Positions 1-13,646 are shown, counted from the stretch's first letter. The stretch is DNA of 64,000 nucleotides from Doryteuthis pealeii (GCA_023376005.1 CM042145.1:13491073-13555072); one strand, 5' to 3'. Numbers and translations are program-made. Notes: a model not told the origin generated them from the letters alone.

Positions 1-1361
1 TAGAGCTTTGGGGAGTATGGTCTCATTGCCATTACTCTTAGGTCCACTCTGTTTGCAAATTATTTATTTTATATAGGAATACTTGGTTTATAACTGCGCA
101 AAAAAAAACTCTTAAGAAAGTACACAAAATATAAATGTACCCAATTCCTTATTTCTAGGCATAAAATGACCCTGACAAAAAGATTTTTAAAAATTTTTTT
201 TATGGGTTTGCATTAGATATTTATAACTCCTTGAATCTTTTTTTTCACCTAAAAAGGATTGCATATGTTTGGCATTTTTCTTCCATCTTGGTTTAGTTAT
301 TACTGACATTACTTCTAATTAATTACTATGAAATTTGTATTTATTCATGCTCTCATAAAAGATTTTTAAAAAAGAAAGAAAAAGTTTGACATACTCCCTG
401 CCTGACCTTTTTTTTATTGTCAATGTGGAGAGATTTTTTTACATTTGAGAAAAGTAAAGAGCTTTAAAGATGATGAAGGATAAAGAGATGCTTATATATA
501 GAAGTAAAATTTAGATTCAAATCTAGCATGATGTATATAAAACTGATCTGAGACTCAAATGTTAGCTTTAATTCTAAAGAGAATTTTCTCAAGGTTTATA
601 CTTGTTTAGAATTCTTAGTTTTCAGTGCAGAATTCCAAACAATACTTTGAAAATGTTTTTTGCGCTTGGTATATATTTGAAATGGCTTTAAAAAAATTGT
701 TTAAAGTTTGGTATTGGACAATAAACACAGTGAACTCTGTAATATTAGAAATTGTGTTTATGTCAAGAATGAACTTTGTGTAAACTCTCCACACGGATTT
801 GTATGAAGAATAAAAGCTTCAGTAATATTGTTTTTGTACAGTTAGAATAACTTTAAAATGAATAGAAATAATGTGAGTTTCTTTTATAAGTTAACTAGAA
901 GTGTCACCTGGGTAGAGCGGGGGGGGGTACTTAGTGTATTTGATTTGTTTACTTTTTGAGATTTACAAATTCTGGACATTTGAAAGTTGAATTTCAATGC
1001 TATTTCTATGTATGTTTTAATTTTTAAATATGTTTGAATATAAATCAAATCTTCATAATTTTTGCACAAAAAGCAAGAACCAGTGATATTTGATGTGTGT
1101 ATATATTTTATTTATTCGTTATGTTTTATTTTTGTAGTTTCATACAGACATACATACACACACACAACTGCCCTTTATATATGTATAGATTTGTTCATTT
1201 AACATTTAATAAGGTTTCTAATGTTTTATATTTACAGATTCTTCCCCATTTTTATTTTTCTCTCCTTGTAATATTAATTCACAAGATTTGCTTGATTGTT
1301 AATTGCTTCTATTTAACATTTGTTACATGTTTTTTTTTTCTCTCTCTGTCTTTCTTTCCAG
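1..1361 (+). other. Intron of the CK1 gene (5' part beyond the window)
   Basis: AT-rich sequence leading to the acceptor that precedes the first recognisable exon. It ends in a pyrimidine tract and ttccag at 1356-1361. No upstream kinase exon was recognised here, so the N-lobe and the first part of the C-lobe must lie before base 1. It contains one dispersed repeat (894-1195). Confidence 0.8.
894..1195 (+). repeat. Dispersed repeat family D, copy 1
   Basis: This stretch is similar along its length to 59814-60105. Shared blocks in the same order are 'cacctgggtaga', a G run, 'gatttgtttactttttga', 'gctatttctatgtat', 'tataaatcaaatcttcata', 'caagaacc', an (ACAT)n tract and 'actgccctttatatatg'. 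No open frame of note is present. The family is not recognised; it may be the 3' end of a larger retroelement. Confidence 0.7.
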
Positions 1362-1532
1362 AGCAAAGTAGACGAGATGATATGGAGTCTTTAGGCTATG
1401 TTTTTATGTATTTCTTGAGGGGAAGCTTGCCATGGCAGGGATTGAAAGCAGCAACCAAACGACAGAAATATGAAAGAATAAGTGAAAAGAAAATGTCAAC
1501 ACCAATTGAAGAGCTGTGTAAAGGTTTCCCTT
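1362..1532 (+). CDS. CSNK1D/E: Casein kinase 1 delta/epsilon, kinase C-lobe exon
   Basis: Serine/threonine kinase of the CK1 delta/epsilon (doubletime) class, which acts in circadian PER phosphorylation, Wnt signalling and DNA repair. The exon starts after ttccag with two bases completing a Glu codon, then reads [37 protein letters not shown] and [13 protein letters not shown]. It spans the kinase helix F-G region, including the DMESLG segment and the basic TKRQK patch. It ends 'cct t' before a gtaagt donor (phase 1). The match to vertebrate CK1 delta/epsilon is nearly residue for residue; [10 protein letters not shown] and IEELCKGFP fit delta/epsilon better than alpha. A substitution (FLRG where relatives have FNLG or FNRG) is visible. 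The exon is 171 nt and joins in phase to 2866. Confidence 0.95.
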
Positions 1533-1645
1533 GTAAGTGTCAACATAGTAAAATGGTTTTGCATTGACACTTTTTTATGTTTGGAGCAAGTTTAATTCAT
1601 TATTTACACTTGTCTATACAAACACACACACACACACACATATAT

Positions 1646-1709
<64 letters not shown>

Positions 1710-2865
1710 TATTTGTACCCCTTTATTAAAGTGTCTGATTTCTTTTTGATGCAAAACCTTATCTTTATTCAGATTTTTAATACAAGTCTTTTGCTTAGTC
1801 ATTTTCATCTGACCCACATTAATTCTGAGAATCAGACATATTCCTCACCTTTTTTTTTTCTTATTTCAAAAGGTGGAAGTTGGTTTTCATAAACATTTTA
1901 AGCAATGCAATCATTAAAAAAAACATTCTTTTTTTTTTTTGTTTTTTTTTGTTTTTTTTTTTCACACTTTGTATTCAATCTTTTCATTAAAAATTTTATA
2001 AATTTTTTTTTCTCTGTCTCTCCCAATAATCTTGGAAACTGGGTTTGAAATTACTGTTTGTAAAATACAATTTTTCATCATATGACTCTTTAAATTTAGT
2101 ATGATCCTGTTAAACATCCCTAAATGCACTAAAGGAGGTCATTAGTGATGTTACACCAGTATCCTTACAGATTTCGGGTTTCGTAACATTATATCTGTTC
2201 TATCGGTAGACCAAGACATGTTCTTAGGCCGCCGCCTTTCTAGATTTGCTCTGTGTATTTTATGAATAGATCATAAATTCTTATATATTGGCCCAGGGAT
2301 ACGTAACAGCCATGCAGAGACTTGCTTGGTACTTGTATACAATAGGAGATTTGAAGAAAATACTTAACTAAAAAATTAATCTTTAAATATATACACACAT
2401 TATTACATTTTGGAGGGCGTTGTCAGTGATGTTAATGCTTGGTTCCTTGGGGAGTTTTGGGTCTTACAACATCATACACTCCTCATCAGGTGGACCCTAT
2501 CAGAGAAGATGAATCTCTGATCCGCCATCTTTGAACGCTTGATAAATGTTTGACTCTTATTGATTTTTTTAATGAGTGTAGACCTTTCTACTGCGCACCT
2601 GATTGGTTGTTGCAAATAACCAATCAAATGAAATATATTGAAAAAATAAAATTGATGGGAATTTTCTAGAGCCTACCCCTGAATTTACTGGGGGAGATTG
2701 TAGATCCTAATCCTCCGCTATGTAGGTAATTTTGAGGTCAGATTATTTTTGGATGCACCTAATGTAACTTTTGTTTTGTTAACAAATGCATTTATTTTTA
2801 TCAGCATAAACTGCATTTTAATTATAAAGATGATAGAATATTTATGTCTTTGATTTACTTTTCAG
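1533..2865 (+). other. CK1 intron
   Basis: A 1.3 kb intron from gtaagt to ttttcag. It holds a (CA)n/(TA)n microsatellite and several poly(T) runs. The GC-richer stretch at about 2100-2740 looks like an old insertion but matches nothing else in the window. Confidence 0.85.
1619..1708. repeat. (CA)n-(TA)n microsatellite
   Basis: A CA run followed directly by about 70 bases of alternating TA. The tyrosine-isoleucine open frames in both directions here are artefacts of the dinucleotide. Confidence 0.95.
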
Positions 2866-3014
2866 CTGAATTTGCTACCTACTTGAATTTCTGTCGGTCC
2901 TTACGGTTTGACGACAAACCCGATTATTCCTACTTGAGGCAGCTCTTTAGAAACCTCTTCCATCGGCAAGGATTTACTTATGATTACGTTTTTGACTGGA
3001 ACTTGCTGAAATTT
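2866..3014 (+). CDS. CSNK1D/E: Casein kinase 1 delta/epsilon, last kinase-domain exon
   Basis: Follows ttttcag. The base carried over from the previous exon plus 'ct' makes Ser, giving [37 protein letters not shown] and [11 protein letters not shown]. This is the end of the kinase fold (helices H-I) and is almost identical to human CK1 delta/epsilon; FHRQGF and YDYVFDW are class-typical. It ends at a codon boundary before gtaagt, 149 nt, so the kinase domain closes exactly at this exon and the tail is on separate exons. Confidence 0.96.
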
Positions 3015-3224
3015 GTAAGTACAAAAGATTTGTTATCATTGATGTTTGTTTATTTTTTTCTCTTTCTCATTGAAAATAATTTTTGGAAAAATTTTCAGGC
3101 ATAAAAATTTTTTCTTTTTTTTTTTTTTCCTTTTTTTTTTTTTTTTTTTCTCTTTCTCTTCAGCATCAAATTGGAAGGATCTAAAATTTAATTACATATC
3201 TATATGCAGATTTTTTAAAAACCG

Positions 3225-3226
<2 letters not shown>

Positions 3227-3283
<57 letters not shown>

Positions 3284-3292
3284 CACACATGT
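3227..3292. repeat. (CA)n-(TA)n microsatellite
   Basis: A short CA run followed by about 50 bases of TA repeat inside the CK1 intron. Confidence 0.95.
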
Positions 3293-4269
3293 ATAGGTTG
3301 AATTTTGGAAGACTTCATTTTAAGGCAAAAAAAAAAAAATTAGTCTTGACCTATACATAAGTAAAAATTCACACACAGTGAGGTGGACTAGGGACTTTTG
3401 TGACCATAAATCAAAGGTTTACCGATACACTAGATATACTTTTGTAAACTAATTCACTTTATTTCTGTTGGTAGTTTCTTATGTGTGTATGTGTCCTGAT
3501 AGCATTTACACTCTTTCTTATTTGAATGTCTTGTTGAATGGATGTTATTTCTGATGCACTTGGCAGAGCACTCATTAGTAAACAGATTATTTTATTCTAC
3601 TTTAATAATGCTATTAGCCCCAATCTTGATAGTCCTGTACATTTCAACAGCAGCAAAAAGAAAATAACTGATATTTACTTATTTGAAAATTTCTACAGCA
3701 TGTAATTTATTTTATTGTTAGTTTCACTCGTGTTTTCTTCAGCAAATTTACAAATGAAAACTTCTTTCTCCTAATTGTTGTTAGGCTCAATGTCTTGTTT
3801 TTTTTTTTATATGTATCTGTGTATTTGAGCAGATAAAATTTGGATGTTTTGATATCTGAAGAATTATTTCATTTTGAAGAATTTTTTTGTTAGTTTTGGT
3901 GAGGTTATCTCCATAATTCTTAGTATTTGCTTCTCCTTTTTTTTGTGGAAATTTTCTGTGTCAGTTTTGTTCATTGCAAGGTAATTCTTCTGGTTACTTT
4001 GTTAGATCAATATTTTTGTTTTAAGTTGTCACAAATGGAATCTTACATTTAGATAAAATGCTAATTCAAATTCAAGATCCTGAAATATATTGGATATTAT
4101 TACAGATTACTTTCTCATATTCAAACATTTTAAAATCTTTTATTTTGCATTAGTTTATTGCTTAAAAACAAGAGGGTTTTTTTTTTGGGGGGGGGGGTCT
4201 TTTTCATTTCGTGTCTTAAGGTGATGTCTCTTGAATTTGAAATCCTGTTAATTAAATTTAATAACCATA

Positions 4270-4437
4270 TAAAATAGTTTTGGTTGTTTTGTTTTATGCC
4301 ATATCAAGCCCTTTTGATAAAGAAAGAACTCCAGTTGCTTACAGTACCAGCTGTTGCTTAAGTGGTCACCCATTTAAGTATTGAACAGACGGCTTAACTT
4401 CAGTGATCTTGTGGGAACCAGTGCTTTCAGCATGACT
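4270..4437 (-). mobile_element. 5S-rRNA-like SINE fragment (SINE3 type)
   Basis: Read on the minus strand, the segment at 4362-4437 resembles the middle of 5S rRNA. On the plus strand 'gtggtcacccatttaagtat', 'ggcttaacttcagtgatc' and 'gtgggaacca' line up with the complement of the 5S internal control region (the 'cccatccaagtact', 'gcttaacttc.g.gatc' and 'gacgagaacc' blocks). It is diverged and lacks the rest of a 5S gene. The adjoining 'atgccatatcaa' at about 4300 resembles the start of repeat family C seen elsewhere in this window. Confidence 0.55.
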
Positions 4438-6190
4438 TTACTATAATCATATAAAATAGCTAATGTTGACTGGAGGTATTTTCTGAATATATGTTTCAAG
4501 TGTCTTTTAGTTTTATTTTATCTTTTAATTTATTAGTTTTTTATTCAATAGTGTCTAAAATATATTTTAGAATATCTTTTAAATTTAACTCCTATGATGA
4601 AATTGGGGGGAAAATTAATGAGTTATGTAAATTATTGCTTCTTAATGTATTGGCACAATTTTTAACTCCTCAGTTTTTATTTATTTTGATTTGCCATGGA
4701 ATAGTTCACTTATTAGAGTGAAAGATTACATTTTTAAATATAGCTACCATCATCTTTATATTGTTTTGTCCAGAGGATTAAATATCCTTCCTTGTTGATG
4801 ACCTACATGTTAGTCTATCTGCTTGTTGTATATATTTGTTGGTTGACGGCAGATTATCCTGCACATCTGTTATAGATTTTTTTTTTCTTTATTCAGGTAT
4901 AATGCTACTTTTAATGAGCACAGATTATAAACTCTATTTTTGAGCCCACATGAGCTACTTAAGGATTCTGTCAACTTTAACTTGTTTCCTTTTATGCCCT
5001 TTTAGTAATTATTAAATGAGGCAGTTTCAATGCTGCTGGGCCACCAATTTTAAGGATGTTGTCACCAGTAATCCTTTTGAGCTGGCTCTAAACTGTCAAC
5101 CTTGACAACAGCAGAATATGTGCCACCACTTAATTTAACTCTAATCCACAATCCAACTTTACTTCACTTGTGATTTTTCACCTCGAGCAAGACTTGTAGA
5201 TTTTCCCATTTTTAGAATTTAAATCTATTTTTACAATTTTTTTAACGCGCTTTTAGGTGATGATTCAATTCTTTTAAACAAAAGTGATTACAAACTTGGT
5301 GGCGGTTCATTTTGTATTCCAGTTCTCTATATCTACATTTTTTCATTTACTTATTTAATTACCTATCAGCATGGATGTTTTAGAAGTATTTGAAATACAT
5401 CAATAAAATGTCATCTGTTGCTGACCTCCTCCTGTTTAGCGTAGTATCATTCTATTAATGAAAGTGAGTTACATTTGGAGAATCCTTTCATATTTCATGC
5501 AAAGTTTGTATGCTGGTTTTGATTTGTTTATTTGGTAATATTTTATTTTGTCTCTTAATATGACTTTCTATTAACTCAATTTTATGTTGTAGCTAAGTGG
5601 TCAAATCCTTCTGACAGATTAATTCATGTTGCCAAGTAATTTAGTTTTACAAAATATATCCTATTCAGGAAAAGGAAATCTGGACGTCTTTGGTTGGGAA
5701 ATACCTGCCTAGCAGTAGACAGTGGCAAACTGCTGCTGTTAATATATTAAAGATGAGTATATTTCTCAAATGGCTCAATGCAATATTTGCTTTTGTTAGG
5801 GTTTGAGGTTTGTCAGATGCTGTTATGTCTACTCTTTCCTTTTCTCTTCATGGATGCCCCAGCTTGTTACATTTTTTTATTTCTAATATGATCAGCCTAA
5901 CTCCAACATTCTTCATTAATAAATGAGAAGTTTTTTGTTTTTTTGTCTATCCTCCATAGACAGTCAAATGGTTTGATGTAGAGTTTACCAAATTTGGTAT
6001 GCATACTTATTGGACCTAGATTTTAACATTTAAAAAAATTTTTATAGGGGAAATCTCTAATCAGCAGGAAGCCATTTTGCTGCAAATTATAACTAATTGT
6101 ACAGAATGTACGTTTCTAAACTTCAATAGAAAGAAATTAATAAATTGTCTTACTAAAATGATTATTCAAATTTAATTAAACACCCACACA

Positions 6191-6437
6191 CGGGTTAGCT
6201 CAGTCGGTAGAGCGTTCGGCTAGAAACCACAAGGTTCCTAGTTCGATACCGGTCCTCGCCAACTCAGCGTATGAGTAGCACAGGGATCTGTGCGGTAAAG
6301 TAAGGAGCTGATGGTAGGTGCTGCGCTCCACCTCAGATGCCAAAACAATCTCCTTGGTCTGGCGCTATTGAAAAGGGGATAGACTCCCTCGCTGACTGGC
6401 TGATACCAACTTTAGGCCGCTCGACGGCTTTTTACTT
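6191..6437 (+). mobile_element. tRNA-headed SINE, family A copy 1
   Basis: Starts with a tRNA-like head: an A-box-like 'tagctcagtcggtagagcg' and a B-box-like 'agttcgatacc'. An unrelated body follows ('actcagcgtatgagtagcac', 'gatctgtgcggtaaagt', 'ctccacctca', 'gaaaaggggatagactccct'). The same order occurs at 20141-20386 and in reverse at 55961-56171 and 61873-62101. The anticodon arm is not tRNA-like enough for a working tRNA, so this is a retroposon. It ends in a (TA)n tract. A second possible SINE-derived scrap, 'ctcgcgttggcgag', lies just after it. Confidence 0.85.
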
Positions 6438-9400
6438 ATATATATATATATATATATATTAAAATCGAATGGTTTAAAATACACCGACTCAACTTTCTCG
6501 CGTTGGCGAGATATATATATATCTTAGTTAAAGCTAAAAATCTGGACAAAAACAAAGATGTTTAAATTGATAAATCTAAGTGTCATTGACTTAAATTTAA
6601 AAAAAATATTTCTCTACAAAACTCCATGAATTTTTTCAGAAAACAATATTAACTTCATAAGATAACATAAAAAAATATAATTGGTAAATCTTTAATGGTT
6701 TTTGTGTAAATTTCTCATTGACAATAAAGATTTTAAAATAACCAGGCATAATCCAAATCTTTACTTTTTTTATTTTTTTATCTAAGTGTGGAAAAGTACT
6801 TGACCTAGTATATCCTACTTGTAATTTATCTTGTATGCATTTGTCAATAGATCTTATTCATCTACAGATGGTTATTATTGTTATAGTTTTATTTCTCTTG
6901 ATATCTACTTGATAATCTTTTTATTCTATTGGTATCCTAAATTACTTTTCTTGTAATGGTGATTTGTAGAATTTTGCTAATCTCCCAGATGTTGTATGAC
7001 TTGATTAAACTTAGATTCTTTACTATTTAACTTGATTGCATACAAACTATTGAATGCTAGAAAGTGTCTGCTAAAACTGCCCTTTGATGAACACATAACT
7101 CTATTTACTTTAAGTATCACTTATTTAAAACTTAGGATATGAAAATCTTAGAAAAATATCTAAATATCATGAGATAATTTCTGAAATAAAGCAAATTAAA
7201 TTTTATTAAATTGATAATATTTCTCTGGTTAAGTATGACAAATTGCCATTGTGCCATGCTACCTCTTCTTCAAAATGCCCAAATTTGACAAACTATAAAA
7301 GTCTTTAATCTATTTATAATGAATTTGGTTATTCAAGCTTTCCTTCCCCCCCATCCACAATGGGCAATTGAACAAGAGAAAAAGGCTTATCAATAAAATC
7401 ATTTCAGATTTTTTTCTTTTTTTAAAATATTTAATTACCTATTAAATTTTGATTATCTCATTGTTTTTTTTTTGGTGGGGGTTCTTTTTAATTAAATCTG
7501 CTTAAATTATTGTTACTAGCAGTACTTACCATGATACATACTAATTGTAAGATGGTCAATACAATTAAAGGATGTAAAGTAATCTTTATTAAAATTTAGG
7601 ATACTTATTCATATTTAAAGCACATTTTATCATTCATTTACCCCAAGTTACTGCTTTATTTACCCTGACTGATTTTGTTTGGAGACCTGTGGTACTCTTG
7701 AAAACCTTTAACTATTAATGAATATTTTGAATGAATATTTAATTTTATTATTTCCCGACTTGGAGTTTTAACCTAAAAAATTTTATTTTTTTATTTATAT
7801 TTTTATTTTTTTAATAATTGTGTTTCTAAAATTATTTAGATCAACCAACTATTCAGATGAAATGAATTCCCACTTAGCTTGACACCTGACCTTGGCAGTG
7901 AATGTCTAAATCAGTTAGAGAGAGAGAGATAGCCATCTGCCTCTTTTAATGATTACCTAGAGAATGGATAAGTTCTGCAAGATGTATACTCTTTTACAGC
8001 GAAGAAGATAGTAAGACATAGAGAGTGAGAAACAGATCCCACCTAAAAAAACCAGTCTGAACTGGATCTCTTAGTATAGTTTAAAACCTTTCTAAGAATG
8101 ATTCTAACAATTCTTGAAGGTTTTGTTGAAATTGGTTCTTTGCTGGACAATTGGATGGACAGGCATTTGGTGAATTATAAGATTATTTATTTGGTTGTTG
8201 TGTTCTATTTATACAATTATCTCTTTTTTTAAAATTTTTTTATGTCTGTTCCATGTGGAATAACATTAAAATGTGGACAAAGTGAATCTTTAAAAAATTT
8301 ATCTGTCAGTCAAGAAGAATTAATTTTTGATGTGACAAAATAACTTTTATATTTACTTGTCTGATTCTATTGATTGTTTTCAGATTAAAAACTTTCCAAA
8401 TTGACAGATTCTGATTTTGCAACCATGTTGGTCATTTCTTAGTACTTAGATACTCTTGCTAACAATGTAGTTTGTTTTAAAGCTTATTACTTCTCAAATT
8501 TAATGCTTCGATTATATACTGAATGTATAAACAGTTATACATAATGGAGTTGATATTGAGTCATTTTTATTATTGGCCAAAAAGTCTTCTTGGGTGTTTA
8601 ATTTTGGTGAGATGTTGTGTATCTCATCATTGTTTTTTTTTTTTTTTTTTTTTTTAATTCTTTCTTTCTTTCTCCTTTATGTTGGTATTAGCCCTTTCAC
8701 TGTCACATGTGATTATAGTCAAATTCCTAGTGCTGTATGCAAATATAGCTGAATTTCATACAAGGTTCCGTTTGTTGGTTCATATTTTCCATTTGATGGG
8801 GGATTGTACAAAGAAGTTTTACTTTATTTTTACATCAAAATTAACTATTTTTATCATATTTTTCATTCAGATTATTGCCATGGAAAGTCTTAGAGATAAA
8901 CATTATTAGTCACTTCATAGTGAGTAGTTTCTGGAAGAAATTATTTGTGATTCAAATCTAGAATTGAGTGAAATTAGCAACAAAAATGATATACATGCTG
9001 CTCTACATAATGTAGTCAATCTAGATAAGGCTGTGAATAATGATATGTTGAAGCTTGATAATGGACAATGATTATTTTATTTCATATATTTATTGGATTA
9101 TAAATCATTATGGTCTTGTGCTCTAAACTACAATTGCGGACAGTTGTTTTTGCTGGAAAATGTGATATGAGGGACAACTGAAAATTAGAAAATGCATCAG
9201 CAAAAGGGTTAAAATAAAACTAATCATGTTGTTGTAAAGTTAAATATTGAAATAGTTATTGACTTTTGAAAAAAAAATTCTTCCCTGAAATGCAATCTGT
9301 ATTTAATATGATCAAAATATTTTTCACTCACACATTTTGATTTATATTGAATTATCTCCTAGTTAGCTGCTTTTCTGTTATGATTAAAGCATTCATTTTT

Positions 9401-12400
9401 CTCTGAAGAAAAGAGTAAAACCCATTTTGTTAACTCCCAACCAAAAGTCTTTGAACATTTCATGTAGTGACCAAGAATTGAATTTTCTGTAATCTAAAAA
9501 AAGATTACCAAAATAATAAAACCTATTAAATTGTCAGTTGTTTACCCCCACTACCCCCACCTGTTTTATTTCCTATAATTTGTTTACTAATTGGGTTGGT
9601 TTTTTCCCTTTTTTTTTTTTCTTTTTTTTCTGACTAGCATGTTGTTTTGTTGTGTATACTTTAAAATAAAACCTTAATAAAATTTTCTTAGATTTACTTT
9701 GTCTCTAAAAAGAAAATCCATTTTAGTCCATGCTAGAATATGGAGAGATTAAGAGTGTGTTTTTTTTCTTTCTTCAAATAATTGATACATAATATTTTTG
9801 TATATTGAGAAATGCATTTACTGCTTTTTATACTGTATTCATACATTTTTTTGAAAGGCACAGGATGATTGAAAGCAAAAGTGTGCTTATTCTTTTGCTA
9901 AATCCAAAACTACTTCACTTCATGAATTAAGACAATGTGGTTTTTGTTTTATTTTTAAATGCAATGCATCAAGTTTACTAAATCATACAACAATTCAGCA
10001 CTCTTTCTTCAGATGTCTATTGAATTTATACAATTTGTTAATATAAGTAAAACAGTAATTAATTCATCATTAAAGACTATATAAGGACTGGATTAGACAT
10101 CTGCTAAAAAAACACATCTCAGTAAAGGCTTTACATTAAATTTAAAATTATACTTTTGAATTTTTATTTTAAAGCTTTATCTTTAGACACATATCTTTTC
10201 AAACTTCTACAGGACATTAAAAAAGGTGTAGGTTTTTATTAGTATTTCTCACAGATTTTAGTTTAAAGCTAGGTTTATCATAAATACTATTTGCATTTAT
10301 TCACTCTGGATAGTCTTAAACATTTACAATTTATCTTATATTTAAAATTTTTGCTCTTTTTTTTTTTTTTTTTGTATCCCACTTGCCCCCATCTCAGAAG
10401 TAAGTTTTGAAAATTTACCTCTCAAACAGATTGCTTTTTTTATTTTATTGAAGTGTGTCCTTGTGGACAGATCATCCTCAATGCCAGAAATTGTTAAAAT
10501 TCATTGTAACTTACATTGTTATTCATTTTATAAAGAAAAGAAAATAACTTATCAATAATGACATTTCCATTTATATTGACAAATAGAATTAAAAAGAAAT
10601 TTAAACTCAACATTATACAGAACAAAATAGAAAAATAAATTCTGTAATTGTGGGCTTATAAACAATCAAACATTACTTCACCGAAATGAAAACGTTTTTG
10701 AATTTTTATAGGAATTTATTTCAATTTTAAAATATGCATCTTCTACAAAATACTTCTATCTGCAAGATGAATTTTTAGAAAAAGTATTAAAATGTAATTA
10801 AAAGCAAATTTTGTTTTGTAGAGATGGCTGAAAGCTTAAAAGTAACCTAAATACTAATGATGTAAAAGTTGACTCTTTTAGGAAAGATTCCAGCCCTAAA
10901 CGAAATAGAGAGTAATTGTTTTTGTTAAAATATCCCAGGATCTGTAGAACTTCTAGAGGGAATATTCAAATATTCAGTATCCAACAATATTTTATGATGT
11001 AAAGATAAGATGTTCAGATAACTTTTAAAGTTATAATTACCATAAAGAAATTTAGTCCTGTCAAAACCATATTACACAAATCCAGAATTAATTCTATCAT
11101 TAATTTTATAAATTATTAATAATCACTAATATATTTATGATAAACTAAATACCAATTTAATTACGTATGAAGATTTGGTTGTAAGTGGACTAAGTCACCT
11201 TTTTATCATTATACTTTCCTTTATACTAAAATCTGACACAAAGTCAAATAATAAATTGAAACCTTATTTTATTACATTTATTCTAACTTTCTTTATCACT
11301 TGTATTTTAAAATTCTTTTGTTTATTTTATGCTTGGATTAATAATCTTGTTTTTATACCATTCAACTTTTGAAAATTTAGTGTAGTATAATTTAAAAACT
11401 TATTTTCTCTTTTTTGTTAGGTTTTTCTTTCTGGGCTGATTGTACAATAATTTCCCTTTTTTTTTTCTCTCTTGCAACTTTAATCAGATTATACTAAACA
11501 ATATTGCTCAAAATAGATTTGATTTTTATATATGTAAAAAAAAAATAAACACCTTAAAATATGCTGAATGTTGCTTATATAAACACTTTACAGACTGAAT
11601 TTATTTTAAAATTTTACCAGTTTTAAGGTAACACAATATTCTGGTAGGATTGTGCTCAAGCCATATATGGTAGTGACATTTTTATTCATGATTATCAAGT
11701 TTTACCTGTTTCCACTGAAACTCAAATGCAATAAAATTGTCAAAAGATACAAAATATATTGTAAATGTATCAAGAATGAAGTTATAAATAAATTGTAACA
11801 GTTATATCACAGAATAATGTAATATTACTTTTTCCATTTTGTCAGCCAATGATGACTTTTTATGTGATGAAAAATAAAATAAATTGTTAATTTCAAACTA
11901 CAATAATCCTACATTGAAGCTGCCATGTTTGCTAAAGCTGATTCAGTCATGCATTGGTCAAAGAATTGAAAGTAAATGACCCCAGATAGAATAAACTTGA
12001 AATATGTTAGAGTAATGAAAGGTTACTAAACTCCACTATTCTGTTTAAATTTTCTTGTATTATATAGTCTTTAGTAATTATTTAAGTGGTAAAATACTTT
12101 CTAAAGCTCTTGGATAATGGTATTCCTAACTATAGCCTTGTTGGAGTAATAGTAAAAAGTATTCTCTGATTGTTGCAATAGTGTATACCTCCTCTATGGT
12201 CAATTGCTATTGTTATTAGATTGAAAATTGCATGATGCTATTTTTGTAGACATTTTGGCAAGACTTCCAAAGATAAAACAAAAATTATTACACAATTCAT
12301 TATAACCTAATTGAAATATATTGGCAATAGTTCTTGTTCAAAGTTGGATATCAATTTAAAAGATATAAAGTATCAAAGCAAATTATTAGTGTATACTACC

Positions 12401-13288
12401 ACACCTATCTTGGTCATTATTTAAATTAGTAATAAATAAATTTAATATAGAATAAAATGTCAGTGACAGCGTGAAAATCTATTTTCTTATGAATTTATTT
12501 CATGTAAGCTTTGTGGGTTGGAAACGCTTGTTATTGATTACTCACCAATTGTTTCTTATCAGCTGTGATGCTGCAACACTAAATTGCCAAACTGGAATGG
12601 TGCCTTTATTGCTCAGATACTTTTAACTTTATTATCTTATAACTTTTTTCATCCTGATAAAAACAGATTTTGAAAGTTTTCATGTCTTATAAAAAATTGT
12701 TTATTACAAAATCTTGATACTGTACAACAGGAAACTTGGAATTTCATGTTAAAATTTACCAGTTACTTCCCTTAGACAAATTAGTTTTGTCAAAGTGATA
12801 TGATTTGCTGCAATGCAGAACTCATTTGCATATGAAGACCTCAATTTTATTCTAAAGGAAACCAACTAAGATTGTGCAACATCATTAGATAATGGTAGTA
12901 TGTTTTTCAAAGGTGAACAGTATACTATCTATAAATTGATTAACTTAAACATTTTATACCTTTAAAATGTTGCCCAATTATTTTCAAAATATTAAATTAA
13001 TCTTTTATAGTTTTGATTAAGTCAGTAATGACTCTTGTTTGGAAAAAAAAAAATCATTACTGCCCTTTTGGCATTTTGATTACAGTAAGTTTGATATTGT
13101 GTATGATACATGTTGAATTCATTATAATTATTTCAAACTTGAATGTTGTTTCTTTTTATTTATTTTTTTTATTAAAATTTCATCTTTTCTACACTGCATA
13201 TCAGTGTTGTGCATTTATTTCACTCTTTACTATAATTTTTATTCTGTTAGTAACAGCTGTTATAAATGAAATTTTTATATATTTGCAG

Positions 13289-13430
13289 GGAGGTAGGTCT
13301 AATGATGAATCTGATCGAGATAGAAAATTACACAGTTCTACAGCTCGAGGGTTACAAGGTACCACTACTGCTGGCCGTGTACGGTCAGATCAAGTTCCTG
13401 TCTCCGCTTCACCGGGAGGAGAATATGGCA
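13289..13430 (+). CDS. CSNK1D/E: Casein kinase 1 delta/epsilon, regulatory tail exon
   Basis: Starts after tttgcag in phase 0, giving GGRSNDESDRDRKLHSS, TARGLQGTTTAGRVRSDQ and VPVSASPGGEYG, then one base before gtaagt. The arrangement (Gly after LKF, an acidic/basic ESDRDR stretch, ARGL and Gly-Arg-Val/Leu-Arg) parallels the start of the vertebrate CK1 delta/epsilon autoinhibitory tail, although residue identity is low. The exon is 142 nt and ends in phase 1. That phase is what the two candidate downstream exons (28727 and 39377) both require. Confidence 0.88.
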
Positions 13431-13646
13431 GTAAGTAAAAATAACACGAGTAATTATTAATAGATAAGTAGACAACTGCCATAGAATATAATTACTATTT
13501 CTTTTCATTCATCTTATCATATAACGATCATATGTGAAGAAGAATGGCCATCAAACAATTTCAGAACAAATAGAATGAAGTGTTCTCTAAAACTTTTCTT
13601 ATAATTATTATAAACAAAATTTAAGAGAAATTATTTTATTATACCT

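Larger units (their letters stand above)
3015..13288 (+). other. CK1 intron (10.3 kb)
   Basis: Large AT-rich intron between the kinase domain and the regulatory tail. It contains a (CA)n/(TA)n tract at 3227-3280, a 5S-rRNA-like SINE head, one tRNA-headed SINE and several poly(T) runs. The rest, especially 6.5-13 kb, is low-complexity AT-rich sequence in which I see no gene or recognisable element. Confidence 0.85.

Noticed and set aside
1563..1817. Tyrosine/isoleucine-rich open frames over TA tracts (also at 3.2, 19.3, 25.2, 35.4, 47.9, 58.7, 60.4 and 61.1 kb)
   Set aside because: They are translations of dinucleotide repeats.
4362..4437. Possible 5S rRNA gene
   Set aside because: Only the internal control region is recognisable, with many changes and no flanking 5S sequence.
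6191..6262. Possible tRNA gene
   Set aside because: A- and B-box-like motifs are present, but the same head occurs four times with a common 170-base body and one copy has a target duplication; it is a SINE head.
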